Shown: in pieces, positions 1 through 8,772 of the stretch
How positions within the stretch are numbered: the stretch's first letter is position 1
Layout of the letters: every line of letters starts with the position of its first letter
NCBI GenBank assembly: GCA_964389475.1
Contig: CAYMFD010000001.1
Location: 62,001 to 126,000, forward strand
Length of the DNA stretch: 64,000 nucleotides
Direction of reading: 5' to 3'
From: CAYMFD01 sp964389475
GTDB lineage: Bacteria; Bacteroidota; Bacteroidia; Chitinophagales; Saprospiraceae
Translations under genes and position numbers: made by a program
The notes under the pieces: generated by a model
Told to the model about the DNA's origin: nothing
The model's input: the letters and a program-made list of their open reading frames with translations, nothing else
Database searches by the model: none

Positions 1-13
1 TACTAGACTGCCG

Positions 14-21
14 TACCTTTG
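14..21 (+). promoter_or_regulatory. -7 promoter element for the FkbM gene
   Basis: TACCTTTG is an exact match to the Bacteroidota -7 consensus TAnnTTTG. The -33 element would lie outside the window. Transcription would begin near 28, which excludes the TTG codon at 19 as the start of the following gene. Confidence 0.5.
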
Positions 22-66
22 CGAGGGCCTGCCTGTAGTCAGGCCGGTAAGAAAGCTAACAGGAGG

Positions 67-987
67 ATGGGCAAGTCAAAAAGCGGTATGATGAAAGACT
101 TAGCAGGGGTAGAACGCCTAGCTAGGACCTCTAAGCTCGGTAGACTTCTGAGGCGTCCGTTTAGATATCTGCATGCTATAAGCTTCAGAGAGTGGCGTTA
201 CAAGAAGACCCGTAAGGAGAAAGCCGTTCGATGTAGGACCTTTTTTGGAGATCCTATGACGGTGTTGCTACCGGCTAGCACCGATATATACCTTACGGGC
301 GGTAAGTCGCACGACTCAGAGATCAGGCTCGCCAGGTTATTGATTCGGCACTTAGAGCCAGGCGACACCTTCATCGATGTGGGTGCTCACTACGGCTACT
401 TTACCTTACTGGGTGCTCAGTTAGTAGGTCCGACAGGTCATGTGCATGCCTTCGAGGCGTCACCTACCACATACAAAGTACTGCAAGGCAACATTGCCGA
501 CCTACCTCACGTGGAGGCGCAGAATGTCGCCGTCACGGACAAGGCCGAGGTACTTTGCTTTAATGTATTCCCCAATCTATATGCAGAATACAATGCCCTA
601 GATGTCGATCGTCATACTAGCGAAAAATGGTTTAAGGACTATCCACCATCGCAAGTGGATGTCGAGGGCATCACCCTAGACATTTACCTCCAGACCAGAC
701 AGATAAGACCCAAACTTATCAAAGTAGACGTCGAAGGCGCCGAGTTGCAGGTAGTACGAGGCCTCAAGAGGGTCTTGCACAAGCAACCTGCCATGGTGGT
801 GCTTGAGTATATCGCTACCGATACGGGCAACGCCAGCCACAGGGCAGCAGACGATGTCATGCGATCTATTGGCTACCGACCACATGCCATCACTACGGAT
901 GGTGACCTGCTACCTGTACATAATATCAATGCCTACCTGCAAGAGCTCGGTATCGAGTCTGATAATGTAGTCTTCCTTAAGCAGTAA
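67..987 (+). CDS. FkbM family SAM-dependent methyltransferase
   Basis: Probable methyltransferase of the FkbM family, which methylates hydroxyl groups of sugars or other small molecules. The SAM-binding motif I FIDVGAHYGYF lies about 100 residues in, followed by an acidic loop (HAFEAS). The family signature KVDVEGAEL lies near residue 219. No signal peptide is seen, so it acts in the cytoplasm. The reading frame is open back to a TTG at 19, but that codon overlaps a good -7 promoter element, so the ATG at 67 is preferred; AGGAGG directly abuts it, and ATG codons at 88 and 91 are alternatives. It converges on the susD-like gene. The substrate cannot be told from the sequence. Confidence 0.85.
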   Translation: MGKSKSGMMKDLAGVERLARTSKLGRLLRRPFRYLHAISFREWRYKKTRKEKAVRCRTFFGDPMTVLLPASTDIYLTGGKSHDSEIRLARLLIRHLEPGDTFIDVGAHYGYFTLLGAQLVGPTGHVHAFEASPTTYKVLQGNIADLPHVEAQNVAVTDKAEVLCFNVFPNLYAEYNALDVDRHTSEKWFKDYPPSQVDVEGITLDIYLQTRQIRPKLIKVDVEGAELQVVRGLKRVLHKQPAMVVLEYIATDTGNASHRAADDVMRSIGYRPHAITTDGDLLPVHNINAYLQELGIESDNVVFLKQ

Positions 988-996
988 GCATCTACA

Positions 997-2430
997 CTAC
1001 TGTTCCCACCACCCCTTGCTATTAATATTGTCGCCACCGATGCGAGCCACTGCATCCGCGTAGTTATCTGCATTAACGGCTTGCTCGCTCTCGGGGTAGA
1101 GGTAGCGGACAGGGTATAGGCCATTATTGAGGTTGTCAGGCCCCGGTGTCAGCGCAGGAAATCCAGTTCTGCGGATGTTAAACCAAGCTTCGTGACCATT
1201 GCTGATCAGCGATAACCACTTTTGCGTCATCAGGACTTGTAGGTCAGGGGTATCCGTGAGATCGACGAGTGGTCGACCAAAGAAGTCGGCAGGTACAGCT
1301 ACACCGAGGTAGTCAAAGTGGGCCGTAACGGCACTGCGATAGTAAACCTCTACATCTCCGGTGATATAGCCTTTGAGTGCTGCCTCTGCTAGGGCAAACT
1401 GCTGCTCACTGTAGAGCATAAGCTGTGCATCGACACCATCCGCTACATCGCGGTAGATAGCTCCGAATAGAGAGACGTCTTGCAGATTAATACCCTGCGC
1501 CGTGATAGACTCTCGGCTCAAGCCATTGGGCATACCCTCATACATAGGCGTGCCAGCGATAGCAGAGGACTCCGACGGCTTGTACAGTACTGCCGCACGA
1601 GGATCGTCGGTGAGGTTTAGTAGCTCGGCCACTTGGTTCGTCATGCGGTGCTCTTGGTAGAGTCCTTGTGCCGCCTGTGACATCGGCCACTGGTTAGGTG
1701 CTGCCGCTAGGTAGGGAACGACGGCATTGTCGCTGTTGCCCGTCATCAGGTGACCACCATCTACCAGTGCCTGTAGCTGCGAGAAGTCACTGATTTGGCT
1801 ACTGATACGTAGCGTATAGCGTACCTGTAGGGCATTCGCTAGTCGGACCCACTGATCGAGGTTGCCACCGTACATGGCATCACCATTGATGGTTGCCGTA
1901 GTCGTCGATAGGGTAGCCGCACTCTCTTCTAGGAGGACGAGGATACCTGTGACAGGATCGGTGTAGATTGATTCTTGCGTATCGTAAGCCGGCGTAGTAT
2001 TGCCTTCGGCCGCCATGAGAGCCTCGGTATAGGGTACGTCACCCCATAGGTCCGTGAGCTGGCTAAATATCCAAGCTTTGAGGATGTCGCCTACTGCGCC
2101 GTATGCCTCATTGCTACCGCCTACCGTCTGCATCGATTGTATGTCGGCCAACAAGCCATAGAGCTGTCCCCAGTACGTGGCGTTGGTACCTAGCTCGTAG
2201 CGGTCGATCCGCTCAAACTCTACGCTAGCGGCAAACTGCGTGAGGTAGTTAGAGAGCCTAAAGCCCTGGTCGTATGTATTGAGATCCGTAGCCTCCGACA
2301 GTACATTGGTCAGTAGAAACTGAGGGTCGACCGTCTCTGGGGCATTGGGATTGGTATTAATCTCCTCGAAGCCACTGGTACATCCTACAAATAGTAGTAT
2401 CGTGGCTAGAAATGTATATAATTTAGTCAT
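997..2430 (-). CDS. SusD/RagB-like outer-membrane lipoprotein
   Basis: A 477-residue SusD-family nutrient-binding lipoprotein. The N-terminus is a lipoprotein signal with a Cys near residue 17 (LLFVGC), followed by FEEINTNPNAPETV, typical of the SusD-like_2/RagB branch. Its role is to sit over the partner SusC barrel and hand ligand to it at the cell surface. It lies 21 bp downstream of the susC-like gene and is the last gene of a five-gene minus-strand operon that also encodes a nucleoside hydrolase and a sugar kinase. The ligand may therefore be a nucleoside or similar small molecule rather than a polysaccharide (inference from neighbours). Confidence 0.9.
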   Translation of the reverse strand: MTKLYTFLATILLFVGCTSGFEEINTNPNAPETVDPQFLLTNVLSEATDLNTYDQGFRLSNYLTQFAASVEFERIDRYELGTNATYWGQLYGLLADIQSMQTVGGSNEAYGAVGDILKAWIFSQLTDLWGDVPYTEALMAAEGNTTPAYDTQESIYTDPVTGILVLLEESAATLSTTTATINGDAMYGGNLDQWVRLANALQVRYTLRISSQISDFSQLQALVDGGHLMTGNSDNAVVPYLAAAPNQWPMSQAAQGLYQEHRMTNQVAELLNLTDDPRAAVLYKPSESSAIAGTPMYEGMPNGLSRESITAQGINLQDVSLFGAIYRDVADGVDAQLMLYSEQQFALAEAALKGYITGDVEVYYRSAVTAHFDYLGVAVPADFFGRPLVDLTDTPDLQVLMTQKWLSLISNGHEAWFNIRRTGFPALTPGPDNLNNGLYPVRYLYPESEQAVNADNYADAVARIGGDNINSKGWWEQ

Positions 2431-2451
2431 GTCGTAATCTGTTGTGTGGGC

Positions 2452-5400
2452 TTAGAATGAGGATTTGAGGCTGAGTCCGATAGACCGCGTAGATGGATAA
2501 GACATATCCTCTACACCATAGGTGAAGTTGCGTTCTTGGACATTATTGAGCTCAGGGTCAAAGTGTGGGTTCTCCGTAAATAGCAGGAGGTTGTTACCTA
2601 TGATACCCAGTTTCAGATCCTGAATGCCGATTCGCTGTGACCACTCACTAGGGAAGTCGTAGTAGATGGCCAGTTGACGCAGCTTGATGTAAGAGGCATC
2701 GTATAGGGCAGACGCTTCATTACCTCTGTCAAAGAAGTTGTTGTAGTAGCTTGATGCCGCCACGACCGTTGTATTAGGGACGTAGTTTGGACTTTCGTCA
2801 GTACCGATATTCATCACGCCTTCGCCGATGAGGCCATCTTCACGACCGACGAGGGTCTCGGCTAGTACACCACTAGTGCTACCGAGTGCCTTACTACGAG
2901 ATACGATCGTACCACCATAGCGCCAGTCAAATAAGAAGTTTATCGTCAGGTCTTTATACCTGAACTCGTTGCCTAGGCCTAAACTAAAGTCTGGATTGTA
3001 GTTACCGAGTAGTCGTAGTGTACCGTCTTGGACTGGTAGTCCGTTGGCGCCGTGTAGGACCTGTCCGTCGATCTCTACAAAACCAGTGCCGTACATATCA
3101 CCGACGAGACCGTCTTCTCTAGCGATGTAGAATACCGTGTTGGACCCGCCGCCGCCACCGAAGATGCGAGCCTCACCAGTTACGAATTGGTCGACACCCT
3201 CTGGGAGAGCCGTGACCCTACTGCGGTAGCTTGAGAAGTTAGCCGTCGTAGACCACGAGAAGTCCGACGTCTCAATGATCCGACCACGTACGCTAGCCTC
3301 TAGGCCTCTCGTCTGCACTTCACCACCATTTTCGATGGCATTGCTAAATCCAGTTGCCGTAGAGATCGGTCGACCGATGATCTGATTGATACTTGTATTC
3401 TGGTAGACGGTTAGCTCTGTCTGTAGTCTGCTCCCTGCAAACCATGCCTCGACGCCGGCCTCTAAGGCATTGAGTCGTTCTGGCCTTAGATTAGCATTAT
3501 TGAGGACAGACTCATTCGTCAGCCTGAAGTCCGATCCATAGTTTTGGTTAAACTGAAAGGTGTTGTTGAGTTGGTAAGGGTCCGTGTCATTACCGGCACT
3601 CGATGCATTAAATCGTACTTTGAGAAAGGACATCGCATCGGGTAGATTCATAGCCTCACTCACGATGTAACTAGCACCTGCCGAGTAATAGGCGAATGAG
3701 TTGTTTTCCGCAGGCAGGGTACTACTCCAGTCGTTACGTACAGTAAGATCGAGGTAGAGGCTATTGCCAAAGCTCACATTACCGACACCATAGATACTGT
3801 TGATACGTTTTGTAAATACTTCACTCGTGCTTACAAGAGGGTTACGGCTATTTGCCAGACTGTAGATGCTCGGGATCGCTAGTTGCGATGCTTCTGCAAA
3901 CTGATAGTCGACCTCTTGGTCAAACCTATTGGCTCCAGCAGATACACTGTATCGGATATCTGAAGCGATTTGGTCTTTATAGGTCACGAGTATATCGCTG
4001 TTGATCTCACTGTATTGGATGACGTCCTCTCTGTAACTTCCGAAAGGATTTCTGTTGGTACTGACGGCTCTACGGAATGCACGGTTGTCGTTGTAGCGAT
4101 CTACACCAGATCGTACACGTACACTTAGCTTGTCCGTCACATCATAGGTAGCAGCTGCATTACCGAAGAATCTGTTTTTATTGAAGCTATTCGTATTTTC
4201 GAAAAGGGTCATGTAGGGATTGGTCAGCCAAAGGTAGTTGATGTCGAAGTGCTGGCTGTCTTCTTGACCTGCTTGCCAGTAATCTCTCATCGCTGCGATG
4301 TCCGCCTGGCGTCCCGTCCAGTTAAAACCATACATGACATTTTCATAACCATAACCTAGATTGGGTCGGTTGCTGCTACGACTATTGACGTAATTAACAT
4401 AGCCATCGACCTTGAGGCGCTTATGTAGCATCTGGTCAAAACTCAGGGCCATACCGTCTCGCTTAAGGTCCGTATTAGGCAGGACTCCCTTGTTGCGTAG
4501 GTTGTTGTAGGCTACTCTGATGCCACCCGTCTCGGTGCGGTTGCTGACGGCAAAGTTATTTTGACTCGTAACGCCGGTCTCGAAGAAGTTACGGACGTTA
4601 TCAGGTCTCGAAATCCATGGGGTAGGTGTGATATCGGTAAAGCTACCATCCGGTCTAGTCCTAGCGATGATGTCACCACCTCTTACGGGATTACCATTGA
4701 GGTCTACCGATGGGCTCGTAAACTGTGCTATCTCGAGGCCAGTATCTAGAGCGGGCCCATAGCTGGCTAGTCCACCATCACGTACACCAGCACCAGCGCC
4801 ATTGACGAAGCTATATTCGCCATTGGTACCCCCACCATATACATTCTGATAGTCGGGTAGGGTGAGTAGGCTCTCGACGGTGAGGCTATTGCTCATCGTG
4901 ATACCTAGTCCTTTTTTGGCTTCACCTTTTTTGGTCGTGATAAGTACCACACCATTGGCTGCTCTTGAGCCATATAGAGCCGCTGATCCCGCGCCTTTGA
5001 GTACGGAGACAGACTCGATATCGTCAGGGCTGATCTCGCTGAGACCATTACCGAAGTCTACTTCCTGTAAGGCCCCATTGTTACTGAGGTCACTGGCGAT
5101 CATACGATTACTGATAGGCACGCCATCTACGACGATGAGTGGCTGGTTATTACTACTGAGGGAGTTCTCACCACGGATGATGATACGGCTGGATGATCCT
5201 ACGCCTGAGCTACCATTGGTGATCTGTACCCCAGCTACTTGACCCGCAAGGCTGTTGACGATGTTGGGCATCGGTACTTCAGTCAGTTGGCGACCATCTA
5301 ACTGCTCGACGCTACTGGACAGTGCTTTTCGTGATCGCTTGATACCAAGAGCGGTGACGACGACTTCGTTGAGCTGATTGGCGTCTGTGGCCAGGAGTAT

Positions 5401-5661
5401 GCTGGTTGGTAATGCCTTGTCGACAGTCATCACCATGTCTTGCATACCTAGGTAGGTGATCTTAAAGGTAGCTGGTGCTGCCGCCTCCAGAGAAAATCGT
5501 CCATCTACATCGGAGATCGTAAAGACTCCTTGGTCCACGGCCTCTATCGAAGCGCCTATAACAGGCAGGCCTTCGCTATCGAGCAGCTGCGATGAGTAGG
5601 TCTGCTGTGCTTGTATGGTCGTGATCCATGTCAAGAGCAGCAGAGAGAGTATTTGTTTCAT
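2452..5661 (-). CDS. SusC/RagA TonB-dependent outer-membrane transporter
   Basis: A 1069-residue SusC-family TonB-dependent transporter. It has a signal peptide ending near residue 19, a carboxypeptidase-regulatory-like beta-sandwich (about 20-100) and the plug domain. The plug carries the conserved IIRGENSL and PLIVVDGVPI motifs near 160-185 and the AALYGSRAANGVVLITTKKG block near 230. A long beta-barrel ends in Phe. It is the import channel partner of the SusD-like protein encoded immediately downstream. The 79-bp gap to the upstream kinase gene and common direction suggest one operon. Substrate is unproven; the operon context points to nucleosides. Confidence 0.93.
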   Translation of the reverse strand: MKQILSLLLLTWITTIQAQQTYSSQLLDSEGLPVIGASIEAVDQGVFTISDVDGRFSLEAAAPATFKITYLGMQDMVMTVDKALPTSILLATDANQLNEVVVTALGIKRSRKALSSSVEQLDGRQLTEVPMPNIVNSLAGQVAGVQITNGSSGVGSSSRIIIRGENSLSSNNQPLIVVDGVPISNRMIASDLSNNGALQEVDFGNGLSEISPDDIESVSVLKGAGSAALYGSRAANGVVLITTKKGEAKKGLGITMSNSLTVESLLTLPDYQNVYGGGTNGEYSFVNGAGAGVRDGGLASYGPALDTGLEIAQFTSPSVDLNGNPVRGGDIIARTRPDGSFTDITPTPWISRPDNVRNFFETGVTSQNNFAVSNRTETGGIRVAYNNLRNKGVLPNTDLKRDGMALSFDQMLHKRLKVDGYVNYVNSRSSNRPNLGYGYENVMYGFNWTGRQADIAAMRDYWQAGQEDSQHFDINYLWLTNPYMTLFENTNSFNKNRFFGNAAATYDVTDKLSVRVRSGVDRYNDNRAFRRAVSTNRNPFGSYREDVIQYSEINSDILVTYKDQIASDIRYSVSAGANRFDQEVDYQFAEASQLAIPSIYSLANSRNPLVSTSEVFTKRINSIYGVGNVSFGNSLYLDLTVRNDWSSTLPAENNSFAYYSAGASYIVSEAMNLPDAMSFLKVRFNASSAGNDTDPYQLNNTFQFNQNYGSDFRLTNESVLNNANLRPERLNALEAGVEAWFAGSRLQTELTVYQNTSINQIIGRPISTATGFSNAIENGGEVQTRGLEASVRGRIIETSDFSWSTTANFSSYRSRVTALPEGVDQFVTGEARIFGGGGGSNTVFYIAREDGLVGDMYGTGFVEIDGQVLHGANGLPVQDGTLRLLGNYNPDFSLGLGNEFRYKDLTINFLFDWRYGGTIVSRSKALGSTSGVLAETLVGREDGLIGEGVMNIGTDESPNYVPNTTVVAASSYYNNFFDRGNEASALYDASYIKLRQLAIYYDFPSEWSQRIGIQDLKLGIIGNNLLLFTENPHFDPELNNVQERNFTYGVEDMSYPSTRSIGLSLKSSF

Positions 5662-5740
5662 AAGTAAACTTGAAAAAAGAGAGAGAAAGCGTTTATTATC
5701 AAAATGTATAGAGCTAGCCGTAACTAACTGTAAGAATATC

Positions 5741-6727
5741 TTAGTAAGCCAGCACGAGGTCAGTCGCCTGCTTGAGTAATTTTTGTCGCTGCTCGAGGCT
5801 AGCCTGCAGTGGTAGCTGCGCTAGGCCGATGAGCCGACGTATGATTTCGCCACCAGCAAAAGCATTCACTTGAGCGCCGTCAACGTCGATGGCTTTTGTA
5901 TAGCGAGCTAGACTGTGGTTGATATTGGCATTTGGTTGATGTGCCATCATCAGATGGGCCTTCATCACACCGATCTCAAACTCTCGGCGACCGTGATGAC
6001 CGAACTCTGGGTCTATCACATAGGTCTTGCCATCTACATCTAGCCAGCTGCCGAGGAAGTAGTCGCCATGTAGTAGGGTATGACCGTCCTCAAGGTATGT
6101 ACGTCCCAACTGGGCCATCTTGGACTTCAGCGTTGTATTTTTTCTTAAATCGGATGCTACCGACTGGAGACCATCGCATACCTGATCGAGGTCCAGGCCA
6201 TTGTTATCTAAGAGTGGATAGACGTACATATGCTCATGATTGAGCTGGCGCATGGCGGTATTGCTGATTTTGCTCTCTGCCGTAGGCTCATGTCTACTAT
6301 GCAAGGCGATGAGGTAGTCGACAAGATCGTCGAGGACAGTAGTATCGATGACATTGTGGCTGGTATAGTAGCTGGCATAGTCTGTGGACTTGCCTAAGTC
6401 CTCCATGATCAAGATATTGTTAGCAGGATCAGCCAGCAGTATGGTAGGCATACGCTGTGCTAGACCCTCATCCGCTTGTATCGCTTGGTAGAAGGCTGCC
6501 TCTTGCATGGCTCTATCTGCCGGAGCGGCTACTTGTGGATATTTCTCTACGTAGTCACGACTCTGCTTCACGATAAAGGACCGCTCGCTAGTGGTCACTC
6601 TTAGCGTGAAGTTCATATTGCCATCACCTGGGATAGCTAGTGCTACAATATCTTCTGCTGATCGTAGAAAATCGATGCTCGCGAGGTAGTCCCGCACCGT
6701 ATCCGTAGAATGCTTGAGTAAGATCAT
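5741..6727 (-). CDS. MtnK-like (5-methylthioribose kinase-type) phosphotransferase
   Basis: A 328-residue cytoplasmic kinase of the APH/choline-kinase fold, closest by motif to 5-methylthioribose kinase. IPGDGNMNF near residue 32 corresponds to the MtnK glycine loop, FIVKQSRDYVEKY to its ATP-binding Lys segment, LLHGDYFLGSW to the catalytic HGD loop and VIDPEFGHHGRREFEIG to the metal-binding DPE segment. GGEIIRRLIGLA near the C-terminus also matches MtnK. It is shorter than the usual ~400 residues. The start overlaps the stop of the nucleoside hydrolase gene in an ATGA arrangement, implying translational coupling. A likely role is phosphorylation of the sugar freed by that hydrolase (ribose or methylthioribose); the exact sugar is inference. 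Confidence 0.75.
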   Translation of the reverse strand: MILLKHSTDTVRDYLASIDFLRSAEDIVALAIPGDGNMNFTLRVTTSERSFIVKQSRDYVEKYPQVAAPADRAMQEAAFYQAIQADEGLAQRMPTILLADPANNILIMEDLGKSTDYASYYTSHNVIDTTVLDDLVDYLIALHSRHEPTAESKISNTAMRQLNHEHMYVYPLLDNNGLDLDQVCDGLQSVASDLRKNTTLKSKMAQLGRTYLEDGHTLLHGDYFLGSWLDVDGKTYVIDPEFGHHGRREFEIGVMKAHLMMAHQPNANINHSLARYTKAIDVDGAQVNAFAGGEIIRRLIGLAQLPLQASLEQRQKLLKQATDLVLAY

Positions 6728-7782
6728 CGATTGAAGGTAGCTAGTAGTTTGTTATGATAATCGGGTACCACATCATGACAGTAGGTGACAGCGCTACCGC
6801 TTTTGTTATCCGTGCAGAGGAGGTAGTTTTTATAAATGGTCTGCTGATCTCCCTTGGTATCGTCGGGGTGTAGTTGCATGGTAGCGTATAGGTCTTCTGC
6901 GATGATGTCTTCGGGGTAGAGGAGGTAGTGACTAGCTAGTACATCGAAGGGGTTAAAGCCATCAGCACCCATCTGCTGCCACTGCGCCAGCCATGGACGA
7001 CTGGACTGCGCGAGCCATTTGGCCGCTGGTGTCTGCGCCTCTAGGTAGTCTAGGTCTTCCGACTTGATCCATACCTTATGCGATATTTCGAACGGGCATA
7101 GCGTCACGGGTACACCACTGTCTAGCAGTACCTGGAAGGCTGCATTGTCTAGGTCAAAGTTGAGGTCTTGAAATCGTCGATCTCCATCGCCAGCCTCGAA
7201 GTAGTCTTGTGCTGTCCGTCGGCCAGCTACCAGTATGACCTCGAGGATGTTTTCGCTCACTTCTGGGTAAAGCATGAGGAGTAGGCCCACATTGGTCGCA
7301 GGGCCTATCGCTAGTATTTTTTGTGGTCCCTTGCGTAGAGAGGCTGCCATGGCCTCCACTGCGGCGTTGCTTTCTACCTTTTTGATGTCAATCGGCTCAC
7401 CCGCCCCTTTAGATACACTGATCGGGTAGGTGCTGTACTTGCTCACCATTTCTTGGCAGAGCGGGTAGGCATTTTCGATCGTGGTATTACCATAGACGGC
7501 AGAGATACCTGTGATGTGGACCTTGGGGCTCTGTAGTAGTTGGAGGATGGCGTAACCGTCATCTACATCGCTGTACCCTGGTCGGCGGATGTTCTTCATA
7601 CCCACGGCTAGGTCGGCATCGATCCACACCGGTTGAGGGGTTGTATCTTGTTGCGTTGCCGCATTGTCGGTAGTTGTTACGTCCTGCATGCCAGACTCAG
7701 CGGTGGACGGTGGAGGCGAGCATTGAGTTAAGGCGATAGCCACAATAGTATAGGCTAGAGCCCGTAAGAGATTACGAAGCAT
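6724..7782 (-). CDS. Exported lipoprotein nucleoside hydrolase
   Basis: A 352-residue inosine/uridine-preferring nucleoside hydrolase family protein, which cleaves the N-glycosidic bond of nucleosides to base and free sugar. The N-terminal signal ends in ALTQC, a lipobox, so the enzyme is predicted to be membrane-anchored outside the cytoplasm. The calcium-binding Asp cluster is split: DADL near residue 54, then DVDDG about 20 residues later. Further family segments are YGNTTIENA and LAIGPATNVGLLL. It overlaps the downstream MtnK-like kinase gene by 4 bp. With the SusC/SusD pair this suggests extracellular or periplasmic nucleoside cleavage linked to sugar salvage. Confidence 0.85.
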   Translation of the reverse strand: MLRNLLRALAYTIVAIALTQCSPPPSTAESGMQDVTTTDNAATQQDTTPQPVWIDADLAVGMKNIRRPGYSDVDDGYAILQLLQSPKVHITGISAVYGNTTIENAYPLCQEMVSKYSTYPISVSKGAGEPIDIKKVESNAAVEAMAASLRKGPQKILAIGPATNVGLLLMLYPEVSENILEVILVAGRRTAQDYFEAGDGDRRFQDLNFDLDNAAFQVLLDSGVPVTLCPFEISHKVWIKSEDLDYLEAQTPAAKWLAQSSRPWLAQWQQMGADGFNPFDVLASHYLLYPEDIIAEDLYATMQLHPDDTKGDQQTIYKNYLLCTDNKSGSAVTYCHDVVPDYHNKLLATFNR

Positions 7783-7829
7783 AGTACTGTATTGATAATG
7801 TAATAAGGGTGGTAAAGGGGTACGACTGT

Positions 7830-8510
7830 CTAGGCGGCGATCGCTGGTGGCCCACGTTGTAGGCTGTAAAATATACGTCGACGATGCGTGACAAGCGAGT
7901 CGTGGCGCAGGATACTGCGTTTCGCTATGGTCAGTGAAAGAAGGTGCGACGCTAGCGGGCCACTGATCTCTTTGTAATAGATGCTGCGAGAGATGTCACC
8001 TGCATTGTTTATGTCAGTCTGTATACCTAGGGTCAGGCAGGTATGCTGGGCTGATAGGTCGCGATAGACGTTCTTGGTCTGCCACTGTATACTAGACCAG
8101 TCGATGTTACTATAGGTAGTCCGGGTCAGGCCTATCAGATAGACGCCTCCCCTGCGATCGGGACCGAGTACTAGACCAGTCTCTCTTACTCTGCTAGCGG
8201 CGGTATGTAGACTCTCGACAGTCAGTCCCGGGCAGTCGGCACCGACGACGATGGTAGATTCGTAGCTAGATAGAACATCTGCGATGGCATGGCTGATGCG
8301 GTCTCCGAAGGTTGAGCCTTGTTGTAGGCTGTCGTCGACTAGGATGTAGTCGTATCCACTAGCCTGCACGGTACGTATGGTTCGCTCTAGGAGTCGGGTT
8401 GACAACTGTGTGCCTGCTCGCTCAGATAAGAGCCGCCACTTACGCTGAGCTTCGGCTCTGGTACGTCGTGCAAATATGAGTATGGCAGTTTGACTATTCA
8501 CTAATGACAA
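7830..8510 (-). CDS. DUF2064 / TIGR04282-like glycosyltransferase
   Basis: A 226-residue protein of the DUF2064 nucleotide-diphospho-sugar transferase-like family. Visible motifs are the N-terminal AILIFARRT, VGADCPGLT near residue 93 and LGPDRRGGVYLIGL, all typical of the family; the C-terminal ~40 residues are basic and unconserved. No ATG begins the frame: the open frame starts at a TTG (8510), and a GTG at 8501 is an alternative. It is the first gene of the minus-strand operon leading into the nucleoside hydrolase (47-bp gap). Its connection to that pathway is unclear; some family members are annotated as glycosyltransferases of arsenosugar synthesis. Confidence 0.75.
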   Translation of the reverse strand: MSLVNSQTAILIFARRTRAEAQRKWRLLSERAGTQLSTRLLERTIRTVQASGYDYILVDDSLQQGSTFGDRISHAIADVLSSYESTIVVGADCPGLTVESLHTAASRVRETGLVLGPDRRGGVYLIGLTRTTYSNIDWSSIQWQTKNVYRDLSAQHTCLTLGIQTDINNAGDISRSIYYKEISGPLASHLLSLTIAKRSILRHDSLVTHRRRIFYSLQRGPPAIAA

Positions 8511-8772
8511 CGAATGTAGTGAATGTGGATCGGACTAGCGCTATTGCTACCGTCGGGATGCAGGCAGATCCAACTTAATCGGACGATTGCACTTTATAAA
8601 TAAGAGCTGGCGGTACTTATCTCACTGCTTTCGACACCGAAACCCTTATTGCAAATAAGGATTATTTAACAAGTTTTGCATAGTTGAAAAATGGGAATTC
8701 TGTTACTTTTCCCTCAAGTACGAGATGTGTATTTCGTTGATTATTAACTATCTAGTCAATTTTTGAACAACT
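8511..8772. other. Divergent intergenic region with short hairpin
   Basis: This 262-bp spacer separates the minus-strand nucleoside operon from the plus-strand susF-like gene and must hold both promoters. A 7-bp hairpin, CCTTATT-gca-AATAAGG, lies at 8644-8660. TACTTTTC at 8704-8711 is one base from the -7 consensus for the plus gene, but no -33 TTG stands at the right distance. Confidence 0.4.

Noticed and set aside
4862..5242. 126-residue plus-strand ORF inside susC
   Set aside because: Antisense shadow of the conserved SusC plug region; no independent support.
5662..5740. Promoter or attenuator between the MtnK-like kinase gene and susC
   Set aside because: No -7 consensus and no convincing hairpin are seen in the 79-bp gap.
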